Assembly (NCBI GenBank): GCA_903922605.1
Contig: CAIXUG010000080.1
Coordinates: 62,001 to 126,000 of the forward strand
DNA length: 64,000 bases
Direction: 5' to 3'
Origin: an uncultured Verrucomicrobiota bacterium
GTDB lineage: Bacteria; Verrucomicrobiota; Verrucomicrobiia; Limisphaerales; UBA9464
In this document: piece after piece, positions 46,107 through 54,732 of the stretch
Layout of the letters: each line of letters opens with the position of its first letter
Position numbering within the stretch: position 1 is the stretch's first letter
Translations under genes and position numbers: made by a program
The notes under the pieces: generated by a model
Databases searched by the model: none
The model's input: only the letters and a program-made list of their open reading frames with translations
Told to the model about the DNA's origin: nothing

Positions 46107-46349
46107 ATGACGACCGTCCCCCGACGCACTTTCCAACGCAACCCTGCTGAATGGCTCAACCTGGCCGAGACCGGCGAGGAAGTGGTCATTCAAAGCAGAG
46201 GCCGCACTCCACTCACCATCAAGGCGGGCAAGCCCGACGCGAAGGCCAAGCCCGCGCGGTCAGACTGGGACGAACACTTCCGCTGGGTCCAAAGCCAGCC
46301 AGCCGTGGACGAAAAGCTCCTCGCCGAACTGCTTCGCCGCGACCGCTGA
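46107..46349 (+). CDS. Antitoxin of the Bat-operon PIN pair
   Basis: An 80-residue protein starting MTTVPRRTFQRNPAEWLNLAETGEEVVIQSRGRTPLTIK, resembling the Phd/YefM-type N-terminal DNA-binding domain (beta strands and a helix with LAETGEEVVI). The C-terminal half is charged and helical (DWDEHFRWVQSQPAVDEKLLAELLRR). Its TGA overlaps the ATG of the PIN gene (TGATG). It begins 46 bp after the MoxR stop. The antitoxin role follows from size and context. Confidence 0.78.
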   Translation: MTTVPRRTFQRNPAEWLNLAETGEEVVIQSRGRTPLTIKAGKPDAKAKPARSDWDEHFRWVQSQPAVDEKLLAELLRRDR

Positions 46350-46804
46350 TGGATTACGCCGACACCAATTTCATCGTCGCCGTTCATTTTCGCACGGCGC
46401 ACACCGGGCTCGTGGAGAAGTTCATCCGCCGTCAGTCGCTGCCGGTGGCGGTAGGAGAGCTGGCGGAGCTGGAATGCCGCAGCGTCTTCGCCCGGCTGTC
46501 AGGCCGGCGACAAAGCGAGCATTGGGAACGCCTCCAGCAGCGGTTCTTGGGCGACGACTGGGTCCGTCAGCCGGTGGTTTGGGAAGAGGTGGCCGCGAAG
46601 ACCCGGGAGTTGACTGACAAGTTCGCCCCTCGGCTGACCGTTGGCAGTATGGACACGCTGCATGTCGCCGCCGCTCTGGTGGGTGGATGCCCGCGTTTCC
46701 TTTCATTCGACTCCAACTCCAATGCCCGGGTGCTCGCCGCCTCCGCCCGGCTCACCGTCTGGCCGGAGCTTACCGCCGAGGAGAAAGTTCGCGTCATCCG
46801 ATGA
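46349..46804 (+). CDS. PIN-domain toxin (VapC-like) inside the Bat operon
   Basis: A 151-residue PIN ribonuclease: MDYADTNFIVAVHF (first Asp), VAVGELAELECRSVFARL (Glu), LTVGSMDTLHVAAALVGG (Asp pair region) and FLSFDSNSNARVLAASA (last Asp). It overlaps the antitoxin stop by 1 base, and its own TGA overlaps the ATG of the DUF58 gene (ATGA). Thus the toxin is translationally coupled to an aerotolerance gene that has no toxin-related role, which is unusual. Confidence 0.87.
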   Translation: MDYADTNFIVAVHFRTAHTGLVEKFIRRQSLPVAVGELAELECRSVFARLSGRRQSEHWERLQQRFLGDDWVRQPVVWEEVAAKTRELTDKFAPRLTVGSMDTLHVAAALVGGCPRFLSFDSNSNARVLAASARLTVWPELTAEEKVRVIR

Positions 46805-47757
46805 TCCCCAAGGAACTCCTCAAAAAGATCCGCCAGATCGAGATCCGCACCAAGCGGCTCGTCAGCGAATCCCTTGCCGGTCAGTACCACTCGGCCTTCA
46901 AAGGCCAGGGCATGGACTTCGACGAGGTGCGCGAATACCAGCCGGGCGACGAGGTGCGCGCCATCGACTGGAACGTCACGGCGCGGATGAACCACCCCTT
47001 CGTGAAGAAGTTCCGCGAGGAGCGCGAGCTGACCGTGATGCTCGTCGTGGACCTGAGCGGCTCGGGCCTGTTCGGCTCCGGCGACCAGTCGAAGCGCGAG
47101 CTGGCCGCCGAACTGGCCTCCGTGCTCGCCTTCTCCGCCATCCGCAACCAGGACAAGGTCGGCCTGCTGCTCTTCACCGAGGTGGTCGAGAAGTTCATCC
47201 CGCCCCGCAAGGGCCGGCGGCACGTCCTGCGGGTCATCCGCGACATCCTCTTTCATAAGCCGAAGTGGCGCGGCACCTCGCTGAACGGCGCGTTGGAATT
47301 CGTGAATCGCATTCTGCCACATCGCTCGGTCGTCGTGGTGGTGTCGGATTTTCTCGGCGAGACCAACCCCAGCCGGGCCGAGATCATGGCGCACCTCAAG
47401 CGCAGCGCGGTCCACAGCGAGACCTTGGGTCGCACTTCCGCCACGGTGCTGCGCCAGACCAGCCGAAAGCACGACCTGGTCGCCGTGCAGATCATCGATC
47501 CCTACGAGCTGACGCTGCCGAACCTCGGGCGTCTGGTGCTGCAGGACGCCGAGACGGGCGAACTGGTGGAGGTGAACACCTCCGACGAACGCCGGCGCAC
47601 GGCCTTCGCCAACCGGCAGGACAAGACCCAGCGCGAGCTGGAGCGCCTGTTCCGGGGTGCCAAGGTGGATGCCATCCGGGTCCGTACCGATGAACCGTAC
47701 GAGCACGCGCTCGCCCAGTTCTTCGACACCCGCGAAAAACGACGGAGGCATGGATGA
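46801..47757 (+). CDS. DUF58 protein of the Bat operon
   Basis: A 318-residue protein starting MIPKELLKKIRQIEIRTKRLVSESLAGQYHSAFKGQGMDFDEVREYQPGDEVRAIDWNVTARMNHPFVKKFREERELTVMLVVDLSGSG-like; the DUF58 core is the DEVREYQPGDEVRAIDWN motif and the C-terminal VWA-like fold carries MLVVDLSGSG. DUF58 proteins accompany MoxR ATPases and BatA/BatB. Its ATG overlaps the stop of the PIN gene upstream, and its stop overlaps the next gene (ATGA). Confidence 0.93.
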   Translation: MIPKELLKKIRQIEIRTKRLVSESLAGQYHSAFKGQGMDFDEVREYQPGDEVRAIDWNVTARMNHPFVKKFREERELTVMLVVDLSGSGLFGSGDQSKRELAAELASVLAFSAIRNQDKVGLLLFTEVVEKFIPPRKGRRHVLRVIRDILFHKPKWRGTSLNGALEFVNRILPHRSVVVVVSDFLGETNPSRAEIMAHLKRSAVHSETLGRTSATVLRQTSRKHDLVAVQIIDPYELTLPNLGRLVLQDAETGELVEVNTSDERRRTAFANRQDKTQRELERLFRGAKVDAIRVRTDEPYEHALAQFFDTREKRRRHG

Positions 47758-48467
47758 GGGCGGATTTACGATTTACGATTTACGATTTACGATTGCCAAA
47801 ACGGATGGGGATCGTGGGCGTTCTCGGACTGGCTGGCGGCATGATGGTGGCGGCGACGAATGCGGTGACGAAGGCCAGTGCGGCAGTAGGTCCGACGGCG
47901 TTGCACGACATCAAGGGGCCGATTGAGATCCCCACGGTGCTCATGTGGCTGATCCGGATCGGCATCGTGCTGGTGCTGGCCGGGCTGCTCTGGCTGGGGT
48001 GGTGGCTGTGGCAGAAGCGCCGTCCCAAGGGCGAGACGGTGGCGCTGGTTTCGCCGGATCAGCGGGCCCGCGAACGACTGGCGCTGGCGCTGGACCTCAT
48101 CGGCCAGCCCGAACCCTTCTGCACAGCCGTGTCCGAGATCACGCGGACCTACCTGGAAGAACGCTTCGGCCTCCGTGCGCCGGACCAGACGACGGAGGAA
48201 TTTCTCGCGGAACTGCCGCGCAGCATCGTGCTGGATTTACGGCATAAGCAGTTCCTCGCCGACTTTCTGACCCAGTGCGACCTCGTGAAGTTCGCGCGTT
48301 TCGAACCGACGCGCACGGAACTGGAGCAGTTGCACGCGTCCGCGCTGAACCTCGTTGAGGAAACGGTTCCTCGCAGTGCGCCCGCCGGAGCGGTCCCGCC
48401 GCCGATTCCGCCGATTCCGCCGGCTGCGCCACCGCCGCCTCCACCCTTCCCCGTCGCCCAGCCATGA
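47754..48467 (+). CDS. DUF4381-like membrane protein of the Bat operon
   Basis: A 237-residue protein with one membrane segment (MWLIRIGIVLVLAGLLWLGWWLW, about residues 64-86), a cytoplasmic helical domain (ALDLIGQPEPFCTAVSEITRTYLEERFGLRAPDQTTEEFL) typical of DUF4381-like Bat proteins, and a Pro-rich tail (PPPIPPIPPAAPPPPPPFP). ATG at 47754 overlaps the DUF58 stop, but codons 4-14 are encoded by a GATTTAC repeat array (47763-47794), so the true N terminus may be ATG 47805 (MGIVGVLG). Confidence 0.83.
   Translation: MRADLRFTIYDLRLPKRMGIVGVLGLAGGMMVAATNAVTKASAAVGPTALHDIKGPIEIPTVLMWLIRIGIVLVLAGLLWLGWWLWQKRRPKGETVALVSPDQRARERLALALDLIGQPEPFCTAVSEITRTYLEERFGLRAPDQTTEEFLAELPRSIVLDLRHKQFLADFLTQCDLVKFARFEPTRTELEQLHASALNLVEETVPRSAPAGAVPPPIPPIPPAAPPPPPPFPVAQP
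47763..47794 (+). repeat. GATTTAC heptamer array at the 5' end of a gene
   Basis: Four exact copies of GATTTAC followed by GATT. It lies within the first codons of the DUF4381-like gene. Because the unit is 7 bp, copy-number change would shift the frame of the upstream start codon (47754), while leaving a start at 47805 unaffected. A related array sits at 43821-43850. Confidence 0.9.
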
Positions 48468-49462
48468 ACTTCGCTTCGCCCTGGTGGCTGCTCGGCCTCT
48501 TGTCCATCCCGCTGCTCGCCTGGCTCCGTGGCCGGAGCGGTCGCGAAAGCGCCTTCGTCTATTCCAGCCTGACGCTGGTGAAGGGCATCACGGAACTCAG
48601 TCGCAGCCGCGCCGGAGCCTTCCTGATCAACCTGCGCTGGCTCGCGCTCGCGCTGCTGTTCGTCGGCATGGCCCGGCCACAGGTTGGCGGTGGCCAGGTT
48701 CCGCTCAAGGCCAGCGGCATCGACATCGCCGTGGCGGTGGATCTCTCAGGCAGCATGGCGGCGGAGGATTTTGAGCTGCACGGCGAACCCGTCAACCGCC
48801 TCATCATGCTCAAGGACGTGCTGAAGACCTTCATCGAGAACCGGCCCTCGGACCGCATCGGCCTGGTCGCCTTCGCCACCGAGGCCTTCATCGCCGCCCC
48901 GCCGACCTTGGACCACGACTTTCTGAATCGCGTGCTGGACCGGCTCGAACTGGGTGTCATCAACGGCGATCAGACGGCCATCGGCTCCGGCCTGAGTGCC
49001 GCCGTGAACCGCCTGCGCGAACTCAAGTCGAAGTCCCGCATCGTCATCCTCATGACCGACGGGCAGAACAACGCCGGCAAAATTCCACCGCTCACGGCGG
49101 CGGAAGCCGCCCAGGCACTGGGCGTGAAAGTGTACACCATCGGCATCGGTACGCGCGGCATCGCCCGGGTGCCCGTGACCGACGCGTTCGGCCGAAAGGG
49201 CTATGTGCGCCAGCCGGTGGACATCGACGAGGACACCCTGACCAAGATCTCCGAGAAGACCGGTGGAAAATACTACCGGGCCGACACCTCCGACACGATG
49301 CGCCGCATCTACGCCGAGATCGACAAGCTGGAAAAAACCGAGGTCGAGACCAAGCGCCACGCCTACTACGAGGAGCTGATGAGCTGGTTTGTGCTTCCAG
49401 CGCTCGGGCTGCTTGCCTTGGAACTCCTCCTGGGACAAACAGTCTGGAGGAAACTGCCATGA
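48464..49462 (+). CDS. batA: BatA-type von Willebrand A membrane protein
   Basis: A 332-residue protein with N-terminal membrane segments (WWLLGLLSIPLLAWL and LRWLALALLFVGMARP), a periplasmic VWA domain whose MIDAS motif is VDLSGSM (about residues 92-98) with MTDGQNNAG later, and a C-terminal membrane segment (SWFVLPALGLLALELLL). This layout is that of BatA of Bacteroides aerotolerance. The start overlaps the previous stop by ATGA, and its stop overlaps batB. Confidence 0.92.
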   Translation: MNFASPWWLLGLLSIPLLAWLRGRSGRESAFVYSSLTLVKGITELSRSRAGAFLINLRWLALALLFVGMARPQVGGGQVPLKASGIDIAVAVDLSGSMAAEDFELHGEPVNRLIMLKDVLKTFIENRPSDRIGLVAFATEAFIAAPPTLDHDFLNRVLDRLELGVINGDQTAIGSGLSAAVNRLRELKSKSRIVILMTDGQNNAGKIPPLTAAEAAQALGVKVYTIGIGTRGIARVPVTDAFGRKGYVRQPVDIDEDTLTKISEKTGGKYYRADTSDTMRRIYAEIDKLEKTEVETKRHAYYEELMSWFVLPALGLLALELLLGQTVWRKLP

Positions 49463-50517
49463 CTCTCGCCACTCCCCAATTTCTCTGGCTGGCGGGCCTG
49501 GCGGCCCCGTTGACCGCGCTCTTCCTCTGGTGGACGTGGCGGCGGAAGCAGCGGGCGGCACAGGCGTTTGTGAAAACCCGCCTGTTTGCCCAACTGACGG
49601 TGGGCGTGTCGCTGAACCGGCAGATCGCCAAACGGGTGCTCTTCGGGGCCGGGATCGTCACCCTGCTGGTCGCCCTCGCCCGGCCTTTGTGGGGCTACAT
49701 CGAGGAGGAAACCACCGCCTCGGGCCTCGACATTGTCGTCTGCTTCGATGTCTCCCGCTCCATGCTCGCGACCGACGCCGCGCCGAACCGGCTGGCCAAG
49801 GCGAAGCTCGCCGCCTTTGACCTCGTATCCTTCAGCAAAACCGACCGCCTGGGGCTGGTCGCCTTTGCCGGCAGCGCGTTTGTGCAATGCCCGCTGGCGC
49901 TGGATGACGAGGCCTTCCGCCAGAGCGTGCGCGCATTGGATACCGACACGATCCCCGAACAGGGCACGGCCCTGGCCGAGGCCATCCACGAAGCGGCGTC
50001 CGCCTTCACCAAGGACAGCACGGGGGCCAAGGCTGTCGTGATCCTGAGCGACGGCGAGGACCATGAGGACGGCGCGGTGGAGGCCGCAAAAGAGGCGGCC
50101 AAAGACGGCGTTCGCATCTTCACCATTGGCGTGGGCACCGCCAATGGCGCGGTGCTCAAGACCACCGATCCCTACGGCAATCCGGTCTTTGTGAAGGACG
50201 ACGACGGCAACGCCGTTAAATCGCGGCTGAACGAGGACATGCTCAAGCAGCTGGCCGATGCCGGCGGCGGTTTTTACCTGCCGCTGCAAAACCGTCAGAC
50301 CATCCAGACGCTCTACCAGAAAGGCCTGTCTTCCCTGCCCAAAACGGACTTCCGCTCCGGCAAATCCCGCCAGTGGATCGAGCGGTTCCAGTGGCCACTC
50401 GGATTTGCCATCCTGCTGCTGATGCTGGAAATTCTCCTGCCGGAGCAGAAAGCTTCGCGGGACAAAGAAAAGATGCCGCTCGCCAATCCGTCGGCCGGGA
50501 TGGCCGGTGCCCGATGA
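49459..50517 (+). CDS. batB: BatB-type von Willebrand A membrane protein
   Basis: A 352-residue paralogue of BatA with the same plan: two N-terminal membrane segments, VWA with MIDAS FDVSRSM (about residues 96-102) and LSDGEDHEDG, and a C-terminal membrane segment (GFAILLLMLEILL). It follows batA by a 4-bp overlap and overlaps the next gene by 4 bp. BatA and BatB are thought to form a membrane complex needed for stress or oxygen tolerance. Confidence 0.92.
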   Translation: MTLATPQFLWLAGLAAPLTALFLWWTWRRKQRAAQAFVKTRLFAQLTVGVSLNRQIAKRVLFGAGIVTLLVALARPLWGYIEEETTASGLDIVVCFDVSRSMLATDAAPNRLAKAKLAAFDLVSFSKTDRLGLVAFAGSAFVQCPLALDDEAFRQSVRALDTDTIPEQGTALAEAIHEAASAFTKDSTGAKAVVILSDGEDHEDGAVEAAKEAAKDGVRIFTIGVGTANGAVLKTTDPYGNPVFVKDDDGNAVKSRLNEDMLKQLADAGGGFYLPLQNRQTIQTLYQKGLSSLPKTDFRSGKSRQWIERFQWPLGFAILLLMLEILLPEQKASRDKEKMPLANPSAGMAGAR

Positions 50518-51551
50518 AATCCATGCCCTCCAAAAGAGCCAGCAACTTGAGCCCGACGGGCGGAAGTTTCCCGCCGGCAGTCTGGCTGGTGCTTTTCGTG
50601 GCGCTGGCGTCCTTCGCCTCCGCTTCCCCGGATGCCGCGCTGAAGGCCTACGAAAAGGGTGACTTCCTCCGCGCCCGCGCGGAGTTCGAACGGCTCGCGA
50701 AGGAAAAGCCCGATGACCCCCGCTTGCGCTTCAACGCCGGCGACGCCGCCTACCGCCAGCAGGATTTCACGAACGCCACGGCGCACTTTGAGACGGTGCT
50801 GGGCGCGCCCGACCTCAAGCTGCAGGAGCAGGCCTATTATAACCTGGGCAACACGCGTTATCAGTTGGGAACGAAGGCCGCCGATCCGCAGGCCAAGCTG
50901 CAATCATGGCAGCAGGCCGTCACCAACTACAGTTCCGCCGTGAAGCTCGACCCGCGCGATACGAACGCGCTGTCCAACCTGAATTTCGTGCAGCGGCAGG
51001 TCGAGGAGCTGATGAAGCAGATGCCGAAGCAGCCCCAGCAGCAGAACCAAAAGCAGGACAAGCAGGATAAGAAGGACCAGAACAAGGATCAGGACGATTC
51101 CCAGCAGGCCGGCCAGGATAAGAATCAGGACCAGGACCAGCAGAAACAGGATAAGCAGGATCAAAAGAACTCCCCGCAGGACCAGTCCCAAAAATCCCAG
51201 CAGGCCCAGAAACCCGACCAGAAGCCGGATCAGAACAAGGATTCCGCAAACTCTCAGAAGGACGACCAGAAGCAGAACCAGCAGGCCCAATCCGAACAGC
51301 AGAAGGGCGGCAAGAAGGACGAGCAGCAGGCCCAGAAGGAATCCGCCGGCCAGCAGGCCGGGGACAAGTCGCCGGACGCAGATGGCCAGCCCCAGGGAGC
51401 CGATGCGGGCAAGCCCGGTGAAATGAATGCCGCCCAGGCCGGACGCATGCTCGACGAGCAGAAGGGCGAGGAAAAGGCGCTGGTCTTCCAGGCGGGAGGC
51501 AATGGCAAGGAAGCGGCCGAACGCCCGCGAAAGAACCGCAAGAAATGGTAA
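50514..51551 (+). CDS. batC: BatC-like TPR protein with long K/Q/D low-complexity region
   Basis: A 345-residue exported protein. A hydrophobic N-terminal segment (AVWLVLFVALASFASAS) is followed by TPR repeats (about residues 42-155: ALKAYEKGDFLRARAEF, AYYNLGNTRYQLG). Residues about 165-320 are almost entirely Gln, Lys, Asp, Asn and Ser (KQDKQDKKDQNKDQDDSQ), encoded by repetitive CAG/AAG/GAC codons. The segment is probably disordered and may bind peptidoglycan or partner proteins. The start overlaps batB by ATGA; its end overlaps batD. Confidence 0.87.
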   Translation: MKSMPSKRASNLSPTGGSFPPAVWLVLFVALASFASASPDAALKAYEKGDFLRARAEFERLAKEKPDDPRLRFNAGDAAYRQQDFTNATAHFETVLGAPDLKLQEQAYYNLGNTRYQLGTKAADPQAKLQSWQQAVTNYSSAVKLDPRDTNALSNLNFVQRQVEELMKQMPKQPQQQNQKQDKQDKKDQNKDQDDSQQAGQDKNQDQDQQKQDKQDQKNSPQDQSQKSQQAQKPDQKPDQNKDSANSQKDDQKQNQQAQSEQQKGGKKDEQQAQKESAGQQAGDKSPDADGQPQGADAGKPGEMNAAQAGRMLDEQKGEEKALVFQAGGNGKEAAERPRKNRKKW

Positions 51552-53365
51552 CCGTGCCCCGCCCCAATCCAGCACCGCTCTCAGGAGGACCGGGCTTCCG
51601 GTGGCTCGCGGGCTGGCTGCTCCTGTGCCTGGCCTTTGCCACTCTTCATTCCGCGATGGCGGGTTCGTTCGAGGTGCGCGCGGAGCCAGACTCGGTCGCC
51701 GTGGGTGAGACCGTCACGCTTCAGCTGATCTTCACGGATTGCGGCAACGTCACGCCGCCACAACTGCCCACCCTGCCCAACTGCTCCAGCCAGTTCGCGG
51801 GCACCAGCAAGCAGTACAGCATCAGCAATGGCAGCGCCTCGACCTCCTTGACTCATCAGTATGTCCTTCGCCCCACGGTGGAAGGCGTCATCAATATCCC
51901 GGCCCTGAACGTCGAAGTGAACGGCCAGAGGCTCACCAGCAACCCCGTCACCGTGCGCGTGGGCAAGGGGCTCAGTCTCTCCGACATCGGTTTCGTGAAG
52001 GTCGTGCTGCCCAAGCCGACCGTCTATCTGGGGGAGACTTTCCCGCTGGAGGTGAAATTCTACTTCCGCCAGTCGCCGCAGGAGGTCGCCCCGGTTCCCA
52101 CGCTGAAAATCGACGGCTTCACCATCAACAAGCAGGGCCAGCGGCAGAACGGCGTGGAGCGCGTCGGGGCCGCCGACTACAGTTTTGTCACCTGGCGCAT
52201 GAGCGTGACGCCGGTGAAGCTGGGCGACCTGACGGTCGGGCCAGCGGAGGTGGAGACGATCTTCCTGTTCCAGGCGCGCAACCGGCGGCGCGGCCCCTTC
52301 GATGATCCGTTCTTCAATTCGGTCTTCGGCGGCGGAGCCGAACGGCGGCGGCTTACCTTCACCAGCGAGACCAACCAGATCCATGTGCTGCCCCCACCCA
52401 CGATTGGACGCCCCAACGGGTTCGCCGGCGCCGTGGGCCGTTACTCGCTGGAAATGTCGGCGGCACCGACCAATGTGACCGCCGGCGATCCCATTACGGT
52501 ACGGCTCAAGGTGCAGGGCCGGGGCAATTTCAACGCCCTGCAACTGCCCGAGTTTCCGGCCGGCCTCGGCTTCCAGGCCTATCCGGGAACCAACTCGTTC
52601 GAGCCGAACGATGAACTCGGCCTTGAAGGGGTGAAGACCTTTGAAGTGGTGCTCGTGCCCGACAGCGCGGAGGTGAAAGAACTCCGCTGGCCCGCGTTTT
52701 CATTTTGGGATCCTGATGACAAGCGTTACGACACGGTCGAACCGCGCGCCATTCCCCTGAATGTCCGCGCCGGCCAGACGCTTCAGGCCCAGCCCGGGGG
52801 CAATCTGGCCAACGCCGCATCTGGGTCCCCTGCCCCGCGCCCGGTCGCGAATGAATTTCGTCCGCCCGAAACCCGCCTCGGCACGCTCGTCCGGCTGCGG
52901 TCGCCGATGGTGGCGCAACCGTGGTTCCTCGGCCTGCTGTTTGCACCGGGAGCCGCCTATCTTGCCCTCGGTGCGGTGCTGCGGTTCCGTGCCCGGCCGC
53001 GCGACCTGACGCAGACGATCCGGCACCAGCGTGAGATGGCGCAAAACGCCGCCCTGCGTTCATTGGCGGAGCACGCACAGGCCGCCGACGCGCCGGCCTT
53101 CTTCCAGGCGCTGAACACGGCCCTGCAGGAACGGCTCGCCCTGACGCTGGGCGGAACCGCCGGTTCGTTCACGCCCGAGGTCGTGGAGACGCGTCTGTTA
53201 CGGCTTGGACTCCCCGCCGAAGCGGTGCCCTGCCTGCACCGGCTGTTCGCCGCACTGGATCAGGCCCGGTATTCGCCGATCGCCTCGACCGCCGCTTTGG
53301 AATCGCTGCGGACCGATGCCGAAGCGGTGGACGCCGCCCTGCGAAAGCTGGAGGGAGTACGATGA
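51545..53365 (+). CDS. batD: BatD-type protein
   Basis: A 606-residue membrane protein with signal peptide (WLLLCLAFATLHSAMAG), a large periplasmic region of beta-sandwich repeats (VRAEPDSVAVGETVTLQLIF; LTSNPVTVRVGKG; MSAAPTNVTAGDPITVRLKVQGRGNF) and a C-terminal membrane segment (about residues 458-482) with a cytoplasmic tail. This is the BatD/oxygen tolerance family. It overlaps the preceding gene by 7 bp and ends in an ATGA overlap with the next one. Confidence 0.92.
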   Translation: MVTVPRPNPAPLSGGPGFRWLAGWLLLCLAFATLHSAMAGSFEVRAEPDSVAVGETVTLQLIFTDCGNVTPPQLPTLPNCSSQFAGTSKQYSISNGSASTSLTHQYVLRPTVEGVINIPALNVEVNGQRLTSNPVTVRVGKGLSLSDIGFVKVVLPKPTVYLGETFPLEVKFYFRQSPQEVAPVPTLKIDGFTINKQGQRQNGVERVGAADYSFVTWRMSVTPVKLGDLTVGPAEVETIFLFQARNRRRGPFDDPFFNSVFGGGAERRRLTFTSETNQIHVLPPPTIGRPNGFAGAVGRYSLEMSAAPTNVTAGDPITVRLKVQGRGNFNALQLPEFPAGLGFQAYPGTNSFEPNDELGLEGVKTFEVVLVPDSAEVKELRWPAFSFWDPDDKRYDTVEPRAIPLNVRAGQTLQAQPGGNLANAASGSPAPRPVANEFRPPETRLGTLVRLRSPMVAQPWFLGLLFAPGAAYLALGAVLRFRARPRDLTQTIRHQREMAQNAALRSLAEHAQAADAPAFFQALNTALQERLALTLGGTAGSFTPEVVETRLLRLGLPAEAVPCLHRLFAALDQARYSPIASTAALESLRTDAEAVDAALRKLEGVR

Positions 53366-54480
53366 AGCTCCGCCCTTTTATCCGGAACGGTGCCATTAAA
53401 AGGAGCGCGGACGGTCACGTCCGCGTGAACTGGGCTCAGGTGGGCCAATTTTTCATTCGATGGAGGGTCTCATACCATTTCCCGATGATAACTGGTGGTT
53501 TGGATGGGCATGGCATGGCGTCACGTAGTAGGCCGGGCTGCCAGCCCGGCAAGTACGGCGGGCTGCCAGCCCGCCGAAAAGCCGGAGCCGCCTCCAACGG
53601 GCTGCCAGCCCGTCCTACGGTGTCAGGCCAGCGGCCCAACCTACCAGCGCGCCGTGAAACGTCGGGGCAAAGCATTCGACCTGGCGTGGGCCCGCCGGCC
53701 CGACTGGCGGACCAGACGGTCCGCACTCCTAATGCATGGTTCCGGTTCGTCCAATTGTTTTGCCTGATCCTGGGCCTGGTGGGCGGCCGGCTCGTGGCCG
53801 CCGATGGGGAAGCCGCATTTGACGCCGCCAACCGCCTGCTCGCGCAGGGGCACCCGGCGGAGGCGGCGCGGGCTTATGCGGGCGTATCACCGGATGGAGC
53901 AACCTCGGTCGCGCTCGAGCGCAACTGGGCACAGGCCTGCTACCAGAGCCAGCAGCCCGGTCTGGCGCTGCTCCATCTGCGCCGCGCCGAGCGGCTCGCG
54001 CCGCGCGACGAATCCGTGCGGTCCGACCTGGCCCTGTTGCGCAGCAAGCTCGGCACTCCGGCACCGGCGCCCGATGACCTGCAATTTTTGCGCTCCCTCC
54101 GGCTCGACGAATGGGCCTGGCTGGCCCTGATCGCGGTGTGGCTCTGGTTCGCCCTGCTCTTCGCGGCGAAGCTGAGCCCCCGCCTGCGCACGGCGGTGAG
54201 CGGTTTCACCTTGGGCACCGGGCTCGTGGCGATGGTACTTTGCGGTCTGCTGGCGGCGGCGTATGCCGGACAATCGGGTGCTCCCGATGCCGTGGTCCTG
54301 GCCGGCGACACGCCCGTGCGCCAAAGCCCGCTCGAGGAGGCCAAAGCCACTTTCACTGTGCCCGCCGCGACTGAGCTGCGGGTGCGCGATCAAAAGGACG
54401 GATGGCTGATGGTCGAGGATGCCGGTGCCCAGCGTTTCGGCTGGCTGAAGCAGGCGCAGGTGGGCCGTCTGGTGCCCTGA
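53362..54480 (+). CDS. BatE-like TPR/SH3 protein whose N-terminal coding region carries repeat elements
   Basis: A 372-residue frame. From about residue 125 come a signal-like segment (FVQLFCLILGLVGGRLVAA), TPR helices (FDAANRLLAQGHPAEAARAYAG), a membrane segment (AWLALIAVWLWFALLFAA and VAMVLCGLLAAAYAG) and a C-terminal SH3b domain (VRDQKDGWLMVEDAGAQRFGWLK), the BatE pattern. Residues 1-124 have no fold and are encoded by dispersed repeats (53402-53425, 53532-53613). The ATGA overlap at 53362 suggests the original start, with repeats inserted in frame between start and signal peptide. A downstream start (for example TTG within the signal region) is possible. Confidence 0.75.
   Translation: MKLRPFIRNGAIKRSADGHVRVNWAQVGQFFIRWRVSYHFPMITGGLDGHGMASRSRPGCQPGKYGGLPARRKAGAASNGLPARPTVSGQRPNLPARRETSGQSIRPGVGPPARLADQTVRTPNAWFRFVQLFCLILGLVGGRLVAADGEAAFDAANRLLAQGHPAEAARAYAGVSPDGATSVALERNWAQACYQSQQPGLALLHLRRAERLAPRDESVRSDLALLRSKLGTPAPAPDDLQFLRSLRLDEWAWLALIAVWLWFALLFAAKLSPRLRTAVSGFTLGTGLVAMVLCGLLAAAYAGQSGAPDAVVLAGDTPVRQSPLEEAKATFTVPAATELRVRDQKDGWLMVEDAGAQRFGWLKQAQVGRLVP
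53402..53613. repeat. Palindromic repeats within the 5' end of the BatE-like gene
   Basis: Four palindromes: GGAGCGCGGACGGTCACG... at 53402-53425 (the arm family of 32876-32951), then three related copies built on GGGCTGCCAGCCC at 53532-53550, 53557-53575 and 53597-53613. The latter differ in outer bases (GCCGGGCT/AGCCCGGC; GGCGGGC/GCCCGCC; ACGGGCT/AGCCCGT) but keep pairing, which suggests hairpin conservation. They all remain open in the frame of the gene. Confidence 0.85.
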
Positions 54481-54543
54481 TGGACCGTTCCGCGTGGGCC
54501 AGGAATCGCCGCGCGGGCAGCCCGTCACTGAAGGCCTCTGAAA

Positions 54544-54678
54544 GTAGCGCAGAATTGCATTCTGCTGTATCGCCGATTTTCAATCGGCAGAGGGCGGAAT
54601 CCTCGGACGCGTGCTGACCAGCAGGGCGCCGGTGCAGGTTCCAAACCTGCGATACAGCAGAGTACAACTCTGCGCTAC
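54544..54678. repeat. 135-bp inverted-repeat element between the Bat operon and the DUF6807 gene
   Basis: The left arm, from 54544, begins GTAGCGCAGAATTGCATTCT, and the right arm (ending 54678) is the reverse complement of a sequence beginning GTAGCGCAGAGTTGTACTCT. Differences between the arms are mostly at positions that also pair within each arm's own hairpin (CAGA-ATTGCAT-TCTG; CAGAG-TTGTA-CTCTG), so pairing is kept. It lies in the 252-bp gap 54481-54732. No gene is seen there. Confidence 0.8.
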
Positions 54679-54732
54679 CCTCCCAACTAAACCGTTGACC
54701 CGGAGGCGCTGGCCCCGTTTTCTCCCGGTGCA

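Noticed and set aside
53402..53613. CRISPR-like spacing of GGGCTGCCAGCCC units
   Set aside because: Only three units, palindromic rather than conserved, with no spacers of equal length and no cas genes.
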